DNA of 64,000 nt from Gracilibacter sp. BRH_c7a (GTDB taxonomy: Bacteria > Bacillota > Desulfitobacteriia > Desulfitobacteriales > Syntrophobotulaceae), in the NCBI GenBank assembly GCA_001516055.1, contig LOEZ01000019.1, positions 62,001-126,000 of the forward strand, in the 5' to 3' direction. The notes under the pieces are model-generated. The model saw only the letters and a list, made by a program, of their open reading frames with translations, was not told the origin of the DNA and did not search any database. A program made the position numbers and the translations under genes. Positions 18,112 to 28,274 of the stretch are shown here, one piece after another (position 1 is the stretch's first letter; each line of letters starts with the position of its first letter).

Positions 18112-19485
18112 CTATGATCTAGTGTCGTAATATTTTTGAAGCATGGTTGACCGATAGTTAATGTATTTATGATCCAGGAGGGTATTGGTGATTCGATCCA
18201 AGAAGGATAAGCTCCCCGTATAGCCAACTGACAGCAAACGCTGTCCTCCTATGCGGTCATGAATGGGGAAACCGTATCGAACAAGAGGAATCCCTTCCTT
18301 CTCCGTCAAATATTTTCCTTCAGAATGTCCTATGGCGATATTTACCCCTGAATTCTTGCATTTTTCACGGATATGAGAGAAGTCAGTGTCATTCATAATG
18401 TGATAATCCTGCTCAGATTCAGCGAGTGATTCATACAGTAGATCTTCGAGTCGGTGTGTTTTGCTTCCAGTGGCAATCACTTGTGGGAAAATCCCATTTT
18501 CCATACAGAGGGTTACTGCCGAGAGTACATGTTCTGGTTCTCCAAAGATTGCTGCTATCCCTTGAAAATTGTGCTTATGAGAATCTATCATTCCGTCAAG
18601 CAGTCTTCCTCGTTCGGCACTTAGATCCAAAGGAATCACCGAACCCGTTATCTGCTTTAAGGTATTGATAAAGATATCCGTATTCTTTAGCCCCACCGGT
18701 AAAGGTATTCTGTAAAGCGGTACCCCATATTCCTGTTTAAGAAATGCTCCTGGCGAGATTACATCATCTATGGCCTCGGCCATCTCGATGGTAGCTTGGG
18801 AACCGGACATACTAGCTATATCCTGAACTTTGGTGCCTCCTGATACGATTCTTTCATAGGTCTTGGTATAAGGTGCATCTAAAGTATCGGAGTAATCGGG
18901 AAGTAGGATAGCTTCGATATCCATACTAGCTAGGATACGCTTAATCTCTCTGAGATCAGCCGTGCTGATGTGAGGAACAATCACGTTGATTTTCTTGTTT
19001 TTCTTCGTCTCTTTGGCTAAACCCATGATAATCTTTCTTAGAGTGGAGAAATATCCTTCTGCCTGCGTTCCTGCATAACCAGGAGTTGGGGCACTTATAA
19101 TGGGGAAGCCTTCTATTTCCCTATCCTTGATGTATTCCTTAGCCATTCTTTCAATATCTTCCCCGATTGTTTCAGCAAGACAAGTAGTTAGAACTCCAAT
19201 AATCTCAGGTTGATACACCAAGCGGATATTGTCTAAGCCCTTTTTAAAATTATCTTCTCCTCCAAATACAGTCCCTTTTTCATTCAGAGAAGTGGAAGCC
19301 ACATCGATGGGTTCGTTATAATGTTCGGAAATCGTTCTTCGCATATAGGTAGCACATCCCTGCGAACCGTGCAGGAGAACCATTGAACCTTCGATGCCTT
19401 TCAGGGCCAAGATTCCTCCTAAAGGCATACACATATTACACGGATTCTCACTGACATTGCGATAGCCGGTTTTGTCTTTTTTCAT
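18112..19485 (-). CDS. nifN: Nitrogenase cofactor scaffold subunit NifN
   Basis: A 457-residue NifK-like subunit that pairs with NifE as the scaffold on which the NifB cofactor matures. Seen: NPCNMCMPLGG, HGSQGCATYMRR and TTCLAETIGED, the positions equivalent to NifK cluster cysteines. The ATG at 19485 overlaps the nifE stop as ATGA and has GGAGGG at good spacing; the open frame upstream to 19530 is inside nifE and is rejected. Confidence 0.9.
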   Translation of the reverse strand: MKKDKTGYRNVSENPCNMCMPLGGILALKGIEGSMVLLHGSQGCATYMRRTISEHYNEPIDVASTSLNEKGTVFGGEDNFKKGLDNIRLVYQPEIIGVLTTCLAETIGEDIERMAKEYIKDREIEGFPIISAPTPGYAGTQAEGYFSTLRKIIMGLAKETKKNKKINVIVPHISTADLREIKRILASMDIEAILLPDYSDTLDAPYTKTYERIVSGGTKVQDIASMSGSQATIEMAEAIDDVISPGAFLKQEYGVPLYRIPLPVGLKNTDIFINTLKQITGSVIPLDLSAERGRLLDGMIDSHKHNFQGIAAIFGEPEHVLSAVTLCMENGIFPQVIATGSKTHRLEDLLYESLAESEQDYHIMNDTDFSHIREKCKNSGVNIAIGHSEGKYLTEKEGIPLVRYGFPIHDRIGGQRLLSVGYTGSLSFLDRITNTLLDHKYINYRSTMLQKYYDTRS

Positions 19486-20837
19486 TCGGTCATCCCTCCA
19501 GTACGTATTGCTTTCCAGACGGGGGAACATACCGTAGAATAGACTTCTTTAGCAAAATTCTCCGCACCGACAAATCCACATAGAGCGTGTTTCCGGTCAT
19601 GATTATGATCGATGAAGGCAGTCCCCAGCTTATAAGCCAGGGGTCTGTCTTTCACTCCACCTACGAGGAGATCGGCTCCTTTATCGATGATAAAATTTTC
19701 GAGCTCCGCAGGATTGGTATCATCAAAAATTACTGTTCCTTGTTGGACTAGGTCGCCAATCGTCTGATATTCGGCTTGGCTTCCTGTTTGTGTCCCGACG
19801 ATCACTACTTCTATCCCTAGTTCTCTAAATTGTTTGATTAGGGAGATTGCCTTGAATCCCCCACCGACATAGACGGCTGCTTTTTTGCCTTGGAGCTTAT
19901 GCTTGTAATAATCAATCACCGGCCATGTTTTTTCTTGTTCTTTTCTGATTAGTTTTTCTATATTTTTAATTATCTGCTCGTCTCCTAGAGCTGCCGCAAT
20001 CTTACGCAGAGAAGCAATCGTATCTTCAATACCGATGAAAGATATTCTAAGATAGGGTATGTCATATTCTTCTTTCAGTTTTTCAGCAAGATAAATCATC
20101 GAGCCAGCACATTGCACAATATTTAGAGAAGCGATTGGGGTTTTTTTGATCTGTTCATAACTGGAATCTCCTGTAAGCGTAACATTGAGTTTAATTCCTA
20201 CCCGTTCCAAGTAGCTTTTAATAATCCAAGTCTCTGCTGCTAGGTTGAAATCTCCTAAAAGATTAAGCGTGTTTTTCTCTTTGGGAGGTATTGGATTAGG
20301 CTGATTTTTGATCAATCTCAATAGCCCTTCACAGGCAGCCCTGTACCCTGCTGATTTGTTCCCAATAAACCCACTGGATTCGATTGGAATAATTTCAATC
20401 TGGTGTTTGAGAGACGCTGCCTTACAGATAGCTTCCAAATCATCTCCAATCACACCGACGATACAGGTTGAATAAACAAAAACAAGTGGCGGGTGATACT
20501 TGGTTACTAAATCATCAATAGCTTGCGTCAGTTTTTTTTCTCCACCAAAAATGATGTCCTGTTCTCTTAAATCCGTGGAGAAACTGTTGCGATATAGTTC
20601 CTCTCCACTGGATAAACTACCGCGGATATCCCAGGTATAACTGGCACAGCCAATTGGACCATGAACCAGGTGAATGGCATCCGTGATCGGGTTAAGGACC
20701 ACCCTGGCACCACAGTAGACACAAGCACGTTGGCTTACTGATCCTGATATACTGTCCGTATCACACGTAAGCGTATTTCTTTGTTCACCTTTAGTAAATA
20801 TAGATTCTTTCCTCTCTTGAATTGCTAATCCTTGCAT
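19482..20837 (-). CDS. nifE: Nitrogenase cofactor scaffold subunit NifE
   Basis: A 451-residue NifD-like subunit. Seen: RACVYCGARVVLNPI, HGPIGCASYTWD and STCIVGVIGDD, matching the three cluster-cysteine positions of NifD. It lacks the histidine-containing HSYDYSG segment of NifD, which argues for scaffold rather than catalytic function. The ATG at 20837 follows GGAGGTGA at about 7 nt; an upstream in-frame start at 20852 overlaps that site. Confidence 0.92.
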   Translation of the reverse strand: MQGLAIQERKESIFTKGEQRNTLTCDTDSISGSVSQRACVYCGARVVLNPITDAIHLVHGPIGCASYTWDIRGSLSSGEELYRNSFSTDLREQDIIFGGEKKLTQAIDDLVTKYHPPLVFVYSTCIVGVIGDDLEAICKAASLKHQIEIIPIESSGFIGNKSAGYRAACEGLLRLIKNQPNPIPPKEKNTLNLLGDFNLAAETWIIKSYLERVGIKLNVTLTGDSSYEQIKKTPIASLNIVQCAGSMIYLAEKLKEEYDIPYLRISFIGIEDTIASLRKIAAALGDEQIIKNIEKLIRKEQEKTWPVIDYYKHKLQGKKAAVYVGGGFKAISLIKQFRELGIEVVIVGTQTGSQAEYQTIGDLVQQGTVIFDDTNPAELENFIIDKGADLLVGGVKDRPLAYKLGTAFIDHNHDRKHALCGFVGAENFAKEVYSTVCSPVWKAIRTGGMTE

Positions 20838-20882
20838 CCCAATCACCTCCATCTCTTTATTCTGTTCTCAGTATCTACTGGG

Positions 20883-22250
20883 TTACATTACTAGTTCGAA
20901 GTCTTCATCCTTGGCATCTCGGTCTGCTCTATCCAGCAGTGCATTGCTGATCATCTCAATAATTCTGATGGCTCCTTTATAGCCCACTACAGGTAGATAG
21001 GAATGAACACTTCTGTCTAGAATTGGGAAGCCAATTCTTACAAATGGAATATCTTCTGCCCTGGCGATATATTTTCCATAGGTGTTCCCGATTAAAAGAT
21101 CAACAGGTAAATTTTTAATCCATTGATGAAGTGTGAAAAGATCACCTGCTGCTTTTACATTCCCTTCAATACCTGCTTCCGTTAGCATCTTGTTAATCTC
21201 GTTTTCAAAACTTTTTCCTGGAGTACCAGTCAACACATGCACCGGTTTCATTCCCAGGCTTAGGACAAACTCGGTGAGACTGATGACGATATCAGGATCT
21301 CCGAAAATAGCTACTTTCTTGCCATGGAAATGGAAGTGGGTATCGGTCATGATATCTACTAATTGCCCTCTTTCCTCTTCTAAGTCATACGGAATTTCAC
21401 GGACAAAGCTTTTGGAAAGAGCCATAAGCAAGCTATCCGTTGCTTTAATACCGATAGGGGTATGCAGTACTTTGGCTGGTACCCCACATTTCTTATCTAA
21501 AGCATTGGCAGGATCTGCAGATGCGAAGCTGCCTAAAGCCAGTGTAATTTGCGAATTACCGCTGTCTTTGATTTCTTCAACGGTCGTTCCCCCCTTAGGA
21601 TACATCACAAATTCGCCTGTCATGGGAGAATCAACCACGCCGGAAGTATCCGGCAACATCACATAATCTATATCCATTTTTTTAACAATTCTTTTGATTT
21701 CCCTCATATCTCCTGGGTTGACGAAGCCTGGCAGGATAGTCACCTGTTCTTTAGGTTCTTCCAACGTTGACTCGGCTAGTTGGTTGATAATCCCTTTGGT
21801 CATATTGGAGAATCCTGTGATATGAGAGCCGACGTAGCTTGGTGTATTGGCATAAAGGACGATCTTTCCTTCCGGAATTTCTGCTGATTGAACGATACTA
21901 TTAAGATCATCCCCAATGGTTTCAGACAAACAGGTAGTATGCACTGCCATGATGTCGGGATTATATATAGTAAAGACATTTTTGATTGATGTTTTTAGGT
22001 TAGCTCCCCCGCCAAAAACGGAAGCTCCTTCTGTAAATGAACTGCTTGACGCCATGATGGGATCACGGAAATGTCGGGTGAGGTGCATGCGGTGATAAGA
22101 ACAACATCCCTGAGAACCGTGGCTATGCGGCAGGCAGCCATGTAGTCCCAGCGCTGCATACATAGCACCAATTGGCTGACAGGTTTTTGCAGGATTTATC
22201 ACCCCACCGCTATGACGTTCAATAATTTTTTTTGGTGTACCGTCTAACAT
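20883..22250 (-). CDS. nifK: Nitrogenase molybdenum-iron protein beta chain
   Basis: A 455-residue subunit of the MoFe protein. P-cluster cysteines are Cys24, Cys49 (in GSQGCC) and Cys107 (HTTCLSETIGDD). The N-terminal extension of proteobacterial NifK is missing, giving the short form known from C. pasteurianum. It starts 1 nt after the nifD stop, with GAGGAGGG inside nifD, so the two subunits are translated together. Confidence 0.96.
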   Translation of the reverse strand: MLDGTPKKIIERHSGGVINPAKTCQPIGAMYAALGLHGCLPHSHGSQGCCSYHRMHLTRHFRDPIMASSSSFTEGASVFGGGANLKTSIKNVFTIYNPDIMAVHTTCLSETIGDDLNSIVQSAEIPEGKIVLYANTPSYVGSHITGFSNMTKGIINQLAESTLEEPKEQVTILPGFVNPGDMREIKRIVKKMDIDYVMLPDTSGVVDSPMTGEFVMYPKGGTTVEEIKDSGNSQITLALGSFASADPANALDKKCGVPAKVLHTPIGIKATDSLLMALSKSFVREIPYDLEEERGQLVDIMTDTHFHFHGKKVAIFGDPDIVISLTEFVLSLGMKPVHVLTGTPGKSFENEINKMLTEAGIEGNVKAAGDLFTLHQWIKNLPVDLLIGNTYGKYIARAEDIPFVRIGFPILDRSVHSYLPVVGYKGAIRIIEMISNALLDRADRDAKDEDFELVM

Positions 22251-22251
22251 T

Positions 22252-23856
22252 TTATTTTCCCTCCTCTATTTTGCCTTCCAGCAGAGGTTCATTTTTCCAA
22301 GGAGGAGTGATGAAATTCCAAGTCGGCGAGATAAATGAGTTAGCAACATCTTCGGCAAATTTCATCGCACCCCTGAACCCTGCATAAGGACCACTGTAAT
22401 CATATGAGTGAAGCTGTTTAGAAGGGATGCCCATTTTTTGTATAACATATTTATCTTTAACACCAGAAGCAAAGATATCTGGCTTAAGAATCTTGATAAA
22501 TTCTTCTGTTTCAAAATGGTTTAAATCATCCACCATAATAGTTCCGTCTTTCATATCTTGAATCAAACCTTTGTACTGACTCAAAGGAATTTTTTCTTTA
22601 AGTTCCTCTGCTCTTTCAGGTGACAGCTTCAGTCTGAAACGTTGCTCATCCTGGGTGACCTTTAGATCGGGAATATTTTTGCTGTCGGCATCGGTCTTAA
22701 TATGAGGTAGGACATCCCTGCCTTCATAATCATCTCGGTGAGCAAATTCGTATCCTGCCAATATAGTTTCAATACCTAATTCAGCAAACAGTCCTTGATA
22801 GTGATGTCCTCTGGAGCCACCAACGAAACAAAATGCTGTTTTGCCCTGGCAGATCATTCTATATTGGTCGATGACAGACTCTACAACGGCAATTTCTCTG
22901 GCAATGACTTCCTCTGTCTTATTAATCAGGTCCTGATCTCCAAAATAAAGGGCCATGTTTCTTAGAGATTCTATAGTTGATTGAACCCCGATAAAGTTCA
23001 CTTTTAACCAAGGTGTTCCATATTTGGTTTCCAACATCTCCGCAATATAGTTTATGGAACGGTGGCACTGTACAAGATTCAGGTCGGATACATGGGCATT
23101 CTTGAGTTCTTCATAAGATCCGTCTCCTGTCATCACAGATATGATATCATATCCAATATCTTTTAATACCCTGGCTATTTCCCATCCATCACCGCCAATA
23201 TTATATTCCCCCAGGAGATTGATTGGATATTTACCAGAAGCCTCTTCCATATCGCCTGAACCGATTACATGTTCAACCAATCCGTTATTGGCAATATGAT
23301 GACCGGCAGATTGACTTACTCCTTTATATCCTTCACAGTTAAAAGATAATATTTTGATGAGATGCTTTGCTTCAGCAGCTTTCGCTACGGCATTCAAGTC
23401 ATCTCCAATCAGCCCCACAGGACAAGTAGCAGAGATAGTGATAGCTTTAGGGTGAAATATTTCTACTACTTCATCAATTACCTTGGCCAGTTTCTTCTCC
23501 CCACCAAAGACGATATCGCTTTCCTGCATATCAGTGGAAAAGCAATAAGATATATAGTTATTCTTGGGATCATCGGATTGGGCCTTATTCCTGCGTGTTG
23601 CCCAGGCATAGTAGCCGCAACCGATAGGCCCATGAACGATATGAATCATATCTTTAAGTGGTCCGAGGACAACCCCTTTACAACCTGCAAAGGCACAGCC
23701 ACGGTTGGTGATAATTCCGGGAACGGTACGAGTATTAGCTTCTATTTCTTGGACAGTGGTTGTATCCCTAACAACAATATGATTTTTCCTGTTCCTTTTG
23801 ACTTTAGAGGGATACAAATCAAGGATTTCGTCTAATTTTTTACTGTTAATTGCCAT
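22252..23856 (-). CDS. nifD: Nitrogenase molybdenum-iron protein alpha chain
   Basis: A 534-residue catalytic subunit. P-cluster ligands Cys54, Cys80 and Cys145; FeMo-cofactor ligands Cys264 (LVQCHRSINY) and His483 (QLHSYDYSG); cofactor-pocket Gln182 and His186 (SQSAGHH). An insertion of about 50 residues (about 383-430) matches the one described for the C. pasteurianum protein. Sequence and the absence of a G subunit gene point to the Mo enzyme rather than the V or Fe-only form. Confidence 0.96.
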   Translation of the reverse strand: MAINSKKLDEILDLYPSKVKRNRKNHIVVRDTTTVQEIEANTRTVPGIITNRGCAFAGCKGVVLGPLKDMIHIVHGPIGCGYYAWATRRNKAQSDDPKNNYISYCFSTDMQESDIVFGGEKKLAKVIDEVVEIFHPKAITISATCPVGLIGDDLNAVAKAAEAKHLIKILSFNCEGYKGVSQSAGHHIANNGLVEHVIGSGDMEEASGKYPINLLGEYNIGGDGWEIARVLKDIGYDIISVMTGDGSYEELKNAHVSDLNLVQCHRSINYIAEMLETKYGTPWLKVNFIGVQSTIESLRNMALYFGDQDLINKTEEVIAREIAVVESVIDQYRMICQGKTAFCFVGGSRGHHYQGLFAELGIETILAGYEFAHRDDYEGRDVLPHIKTDADSKNIPDLKVTQDEQRFRLKLSPERAEELKEKIPLSQYKGLIQDMKDGTIMVDDLNHFETEEFIKILKPDIFASGVKDKYVIQKMGIPSKQLHSYDYSGPYAGFRGAMKFAEDVANSFISPTWNFITPPWKNEPLLEGKIEEGK

Positions 23857-23874
23857 AGTTATAGCCCCCTTCTA

Positions 23875-24255
23875 CTAAAGTGCTTGATCTCCAGATTCTC
23901 CCGTCCTGACTCTAATGGCTTCCGATAAAGGAAGAATGAAGATTTTACCGTCCCCGCTTTGGTTTTCCTTATTGGTTTCAATAATTGTGTTTACTACCTT
24001 TTGTACTTCATCGTCATGGACTACAATATCAAGTAATCTGCGGGGAGTGAGCCTGCTACCTGCGAGCAGTCCTTCTTCGATCCTACCGGCGATTTCATCA
24101 TGATCTCCAACTTCGTTTAACACGGAAGCCACATTGACAGCTTTACCCCGCCCTACCACCTTATAGGCAGTTAGTGAATTTATTCCGATGTTCAGAAGCG
24201 CTTGTTTAGTACTATTGATTTTATTCATCCGGATAATCGCAAGTATCTCTTTCAT
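23875..24255 (-). CDS. nifI2: Nitrogenase regulatory P-II protein, NifI2
   Basis: A 126-residue GlnB/GlnK-family protein with an expanded T-loop region (residues about 40-75). In methanogens the NifI1-NifI2 complex binds and switches off dinitrogenase when ammonium rises and 2-oxoglutarate falls. The C-terminal GDGKIFILPLSEAIRVRTGE is the P-II signature. It lies between nifI1 and nifD, the usual order in this nitrogenase group. Confidence 0.93.
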   Translation of the reverse strand: MKEILAIIRMNKINSTKQALLNIGINSLTAYKVVGRGKAVNVASVLNEVGDHDEIAGRIEEGLLAGSRLTPRRLLDIVVHDDEVQKVVNTIIETNKENQSGDGKIFILPLSEAIRVRTGESGDQAL

Positions 24256-24267
24256 GGATTACCCCTC

Positions 24268-24594
24268 CTAGTTTTCTTTTTTGCCGCTGCTTATGGTGTA
24301 GACTTCTTCTACAGGGGAGACAAATATTTTCCCGTCTCCGTAAGTTCCTTTTTCACCGGACTTCGCATACTTGGAGATGATATTCACCACATCATCTTTA
24401 TCTTCATTTCGAATCACCAAGAGAATCATCTCCTTGGGGAGTTCATCATAAACAACATCACCGATTCTTATTCCTTTTTGTTTACCACGACCTACCACAT
24501 CTATTTTGGTGACACCCGGAAAACCGGCACTATTTAATTCAGCTAAAACGATATTGCTCTTCTCCGGTCTGACGATTGCTTTAATCATTAACAT
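24268..24594 (-). CDS. nifI1: Nitrogenase regulatory P-II protein, NifI1
   Basis: A 108-residue P-II protein that opens MIKAIVRPEKSNIVLAELNS and ends GDGKIFVSPVEEVYTI. It works with NifI2 in post-translational control of nitrogenase. It is 100 nt downstream of nifH. No DraT/DraG genes are seen, so this pair may be the main activity switch. Confidence 0.93.
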   Translation of the reverse strand: MLMIKAIVRPEKSNIVLAELNSAGFPGVTKIDVVGRGKQKGIRIGDVVYDELPKEMILLVIRNEDKDDVVNIISKYAKSGEKGTYGDGKIFVSPVEEVYTISSGKKEN

Positions 24595-24694
24595 AAAGAA
24601 ATCCCTTCTTTCTTCCGTCCAATTTTATATTCGATCTTCACTTTGGCTTCATAGCTTTCTCGAAAATTGTCTATAAATTACTTGAACCTCATTC

Positions 24695-25715
<1,021 letters not shown>

Positions 25716-25754
25716 CCCCTATTCGTGCAAAATGATTTTTCTATTGATATAAAC

Positions 25755-25793
25755 AAAAAGCGCTTCATGTATAAACATAAAGCGCCGTTGCTC
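25755..25793 (-). promoter_or_regulatory. nifH leader module 1: hexaloop hairpin overlapping a terminator
   Basis: On the minus strand GAGC-AACGGC-GCTT (25780-25793) has a six-base loop with A1 and G4. Its 3' arm overlaps a terminator stem (GCGCTTTATG and CATGAAGCGC) that ends in TTTTTG at 25755. The module starts only a few nt after the predicted transcription start. The terminator would also end transcripts arriving from the upstream methyltransferase gene. Confidence 0.55.
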
Positions 25794-25803
25794 AATTTCT
25801 CTT

Positions 25804-25832
25804 ATTATAGATCTTTATGTTTTAAAACACAA
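25804..25832 (-). promoter_or_regulatory. Promoter of the nif operon
   Basis: A perfect -10 TATAAT (25804-25809), a 17-nt spacer, and TTGTGT (25827-25832) as -35, on the minus strand directly upstream of leader module 1. The form is sigma-A type, not sigma-54. Confidence 0.65.
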
Positions 25833-25890
25833 CTACATACTCGTAAAAATAATGTATACATCTACTTTGATAATGTTGAAAAATATGGAT

Positions 25891-27879
25891 TCAAAATGCT
25901 CGTCTCGTCTCTTCCATATACACCCTTTCCTCCTCGGAAAAACCGAATTGTTTCATAATATAGTCATCAAGACTTAGGAGTAGGTTCTGGTTCTCTCCCC
26001 CCATTATCCTATCAACAAGTCCTGAGATATGGGCCAGAGTTTCTTCATCCCATAGTGGCAGAGGTAGCTGTTCCAGATTACCTCTCAGGACTTTTATCGT
26101 ATTAAACTTTTTCTGATAAATATAATCATAGAGCGTACTATTGAATAGAGCCATTATTACCTTGATGGGATAGTTATTCAGCCTGGGTATAAGAATATTG
26201 GCACTGTTCAAGGTCAAACTTCCCTTATCTTCATAAGCGAAAATGAGCTTCCTGGATATAAACCTATAAATGAGCTTCTCTCGGGCTCTGTATTTTTCTT
26301 CTGATGCCACCTGTTGAAATTTTTCAGGCCTAAAGTCTATGAAGTAACTGGGCTTCTTAAGTATATATCTGTCTACATCAGAACCTTTAAATATCGGTTC
26401 ATAACCTTGGTGCTGTTCTGCTGACAAGTACCTCTTATTATCTCCCGTAACGATTCCCAAAGCCCATTCCGCTCTGTTTTTCAAGGTAACATGTCTGGTA
26501 GCATACACCTTTCTTAAGATATCTTCATCTTTAACACTAATATGGATATCAAAGACATTTCCTTGGTTAGCTTCAAATCGTTTTTGCCTTATCTTACATT
26601 CCCTATCATCCAGCCTTACAACTACTTCATGGTCATCAGCAGGTTTAGTTTTGACAAGTTCCAGGATTATTGCTGGAGATAGCACATTCCTAAATACTTT
26701 ACCCAGCCCCTCTATGGTTATTATTTTGCAGTTTTCTAAGATTGTTTGTCTGATGTCTCCATGAGTTTTGACATTAAGGATGGATTCTGGCAGAACAAAA
26801 GATAGTACTCCCTCTTCCTTAAGTAGGTCCAGACTTATTTCTAAGAAGTAAGAAAATGACTCCCCTGAAGTAATTCCCAAGTATTTCTTCCTAAGATTAT
26901 TAAGAGTGTTGATGTCTATTCCTGCCCCCCAAGGAGGGTTAGTTGCAATAAAATCAAACTTAACCTCTCGAAGGACAGACGTAGTTAATTCAACTGACTG
27001 ATCTACGCTCAAATTTTGCAAGGTATTAAGATGGTATATCCTCGGTTGGAAATCCTGAGGGAATTTTAGGAGTAGGTTTAATCTTGCAATATGTACTGCC
27101 ATAGGATCGATATCTATTCCCCAAATTTTCTCCGGGTCTGTAAGGAAATCAGCAAAGGACAATAGGAATTGTCCGGTACCACAACAAGGATCAAGCACAT
27201 TGTAATCCGGACGAATATTTTCCCTGACCATCCTAGACACGATATTTGTTGGGGTGAAGTAAGATCCTAAATTAGATTTAGTTCCCTCATGAATCAAGGA
27301 TTGATATACGAGCCCTAGAATATCCTTTACTTCAGGGAGAGGAAAGGATATGAGGAATTCTATGTCTATATTTTCTTCTTCGCACGTCACTGTTGAGACC
27401 GCTTCCTGACCCTCGTTAATAAATAAAAAGAGACTTTTTAGCTCCCTATAGACATTTTTCCTAGTAAAAATATCATGGGGAAAACACAAAATCTCTTTCA
27501 CATCTGTGGAAAGGATATCTTTATTCTCGATAAAACATTTGATCGCCAGAATCAGGATGGCTAATCCGGAGTCTATCTTCCTATCCCTGATATGATTAAC
27601 AAGCCTGATAATGGCCTTTCTATTTTCCTGTCCTAGAACATACTCGACAGGTAGAAAAGTCTTATCTGCTCTGGTCTTGTTGGCCCTCGTCTTTAACCTA
27701 TCCACATCCCCATTGGTGATAGCTTCTTTAAGTATAAGTATTTGTTGCTGATCAAAAAACTTACCTTGAGCGTCTATAGGTTTAAGATACTCATGTCTTA
27801 TCCAGTTGCGCACGCTGGCTTTAGAAATTCCCAGGATTTTAGCGGTTTTATCCAAATCTACAGGAACTGTATGCTCCAT
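25891..27879 (-). CDS. Orphan N6-adenine DNA methyltransferase with N-terminal HTH
   Basis: A 662-residue protein. Residues about 8-35 form a MerR-like helix-turn-helix (AKILGISKASVRNWIRHEYL). The methyltransferase core follows: SAM motif VLDPCCGTGQFLLS and catalytic NPPW. The C-terminal third resembles a TaqI-type target-recognition domain (EPIFKGSDVDRY, NILIPRLNN). It methylates adenine in an unknown sequence. No endonuclease gene adjoins it and no nuclease motif is seen, so it may be a solitary regulator-type methylase or the remains of a restriction system. Confidence 0.85.
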   Translation of the reverse strand: MEHTVPVDLDKTAKILGISKASVRNWIRHEYLKPIDAQGKFFDQQQILILKEAITNGDVDRLKTRANKTRADKTFLPVEYVLGQENRKAIIRLVNHIRDRKIDSGLAILILAIKCFIENKDILSTDVKEILCFPHDIFTRKNVYRELKSLFLFINEGQEAVSTVTCEEENIDIEFLISFPLPEVKDILGLVYQSLIHEGTKSNLGSYFTPTNIVSRMVRENIRPDYNVLDPCCGTGQFLLSFADFLTDPEKIWGIDIDPMAVHIARLNLLLKFPQDFQPRIYHLNTLQNLSVDQSVELTTSVLREVKFDFIATNPPWGAGIDINTLNNLRKKYLGITSGESFSYFLEISLDLLKEEGVLSFVLPESILNVKTHGDIRQTILENCKIITIEGLGKVFRNVLSPAIILELVKTKPADDHEVVVRLDDRECKIRQKRFEANQGNVFDIHISVKDEDILRKVYATRHVTLKNRAEWALGIVTGDNKRYLSAEQHQGYEPIFKGSDVDRYILKKPSYFIDFRPEKFQQVASEEKYRAREKLIYRFISRKLIFAYEDKGSLTLNSANILIPRLNNYPIKVIMALFNSTLYDYIYQKKFNTIKVLRGNLEQLPLPLWDEETLAHISGLVDRIMGGENQNLLLSLDDYIMKQFGFSEEERVYMEETRRAF

Positions 27880-28088
27880 CTTAGTCCAAACTCCTTAGTC
27901 ACCAGCGGTCTTTTCCTGTCACAAACCTTGGTGTTTTCTTATATACCATATTAAGGCATGGCAGCAGGTTTCTGCAATATTGATAGCAATTTCCTTAATC
28001 CGGATTAACAGCGTAGGAAAACCCCACATTTAAATTTGGCCATTTTGAAATTTAGTCATCTAGATGAGTAATATCAAAAACGGCGAAT
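27880..28088. other. Intergenic region with a 14-bp palindrome
   Basis: No gene is seen. TTAATCCGGATTAA (27995-28008) is a perfect palindrome. Its surroundings (27988-28015) recur imperfectly at 28186-28215, just before the second ECF sigma gene, where the palindrome is broken. The divergent promoter of the methyltransferase gene should lie around 27900-27960. Confidence 0.45.
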
Positions 28089-28172
28089 TTTTAAATAGCT
28101 ATAGAATTCTAACATTTTTCGTTAATCTCCACACTTGCCATCCTTGTATCTGTCACAACAGAAGATCCGTTT
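28089..28172 (-). pseudogene. Decayed internal fragment of cbiC (precorrin-8X methylmutase)
   Basis: The minus strand encodes GSSVVTDTRMASVEINEK, against GASIVTDTRMASVGINAK in the intact CbiC at 31063-31689. DNA identity is high over about 85 bp, including the flanking ATTCTAACATTT. A one-base shift after the lysine then brings a stop. No start, no flanking cbiC sequence and no active-site histidine remain. It is a remnant, about 3.2 kb from the full gene and in the same orientation. Confidence 0.85.
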
Positions 28173-28185
28173 CTTACGATTAACA

Positions 28186-28224
28186 CAATTTTCTTAATCC
28201 GATATTAACATCGTATGTTATAAT
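28186..28224 (+). promoter_or_regulatory. Putative promoter/operator of the second ECF sigma gene
   Basis: A TATAAT at 28219-28224 follows a diverged copy (28186-28215) of the element centred on the palindrome at 27995. No clear housekeeping -35 is present, so an ECF-type promoter or an activator site is possible. Confidence 0.35.
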
Positions 28225-28274
28225 TTTGGTAAATGTGGCCTGGTTTTTAACTATCTACAGAAAGAGAGAAAAAG

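Noticed and set aside
23362-23835. Plus-strand open frame of 157 codons opposite nifD, with others opposite nifK, acsD and thiF
   Set aside because: These mirror conserved genes on the other strand and show no family features.
22252-23856. Possible loss of the FeMo-cofactor histidine, because SGPYAGF has Ala where A. vinelandii has His
   Set aside because: Counting from the A. vinelandii C-terminus puts that residue at 451. The ligand His442 lies in MHSWDYSG and is kept here as QLHSYDYSG (His483).
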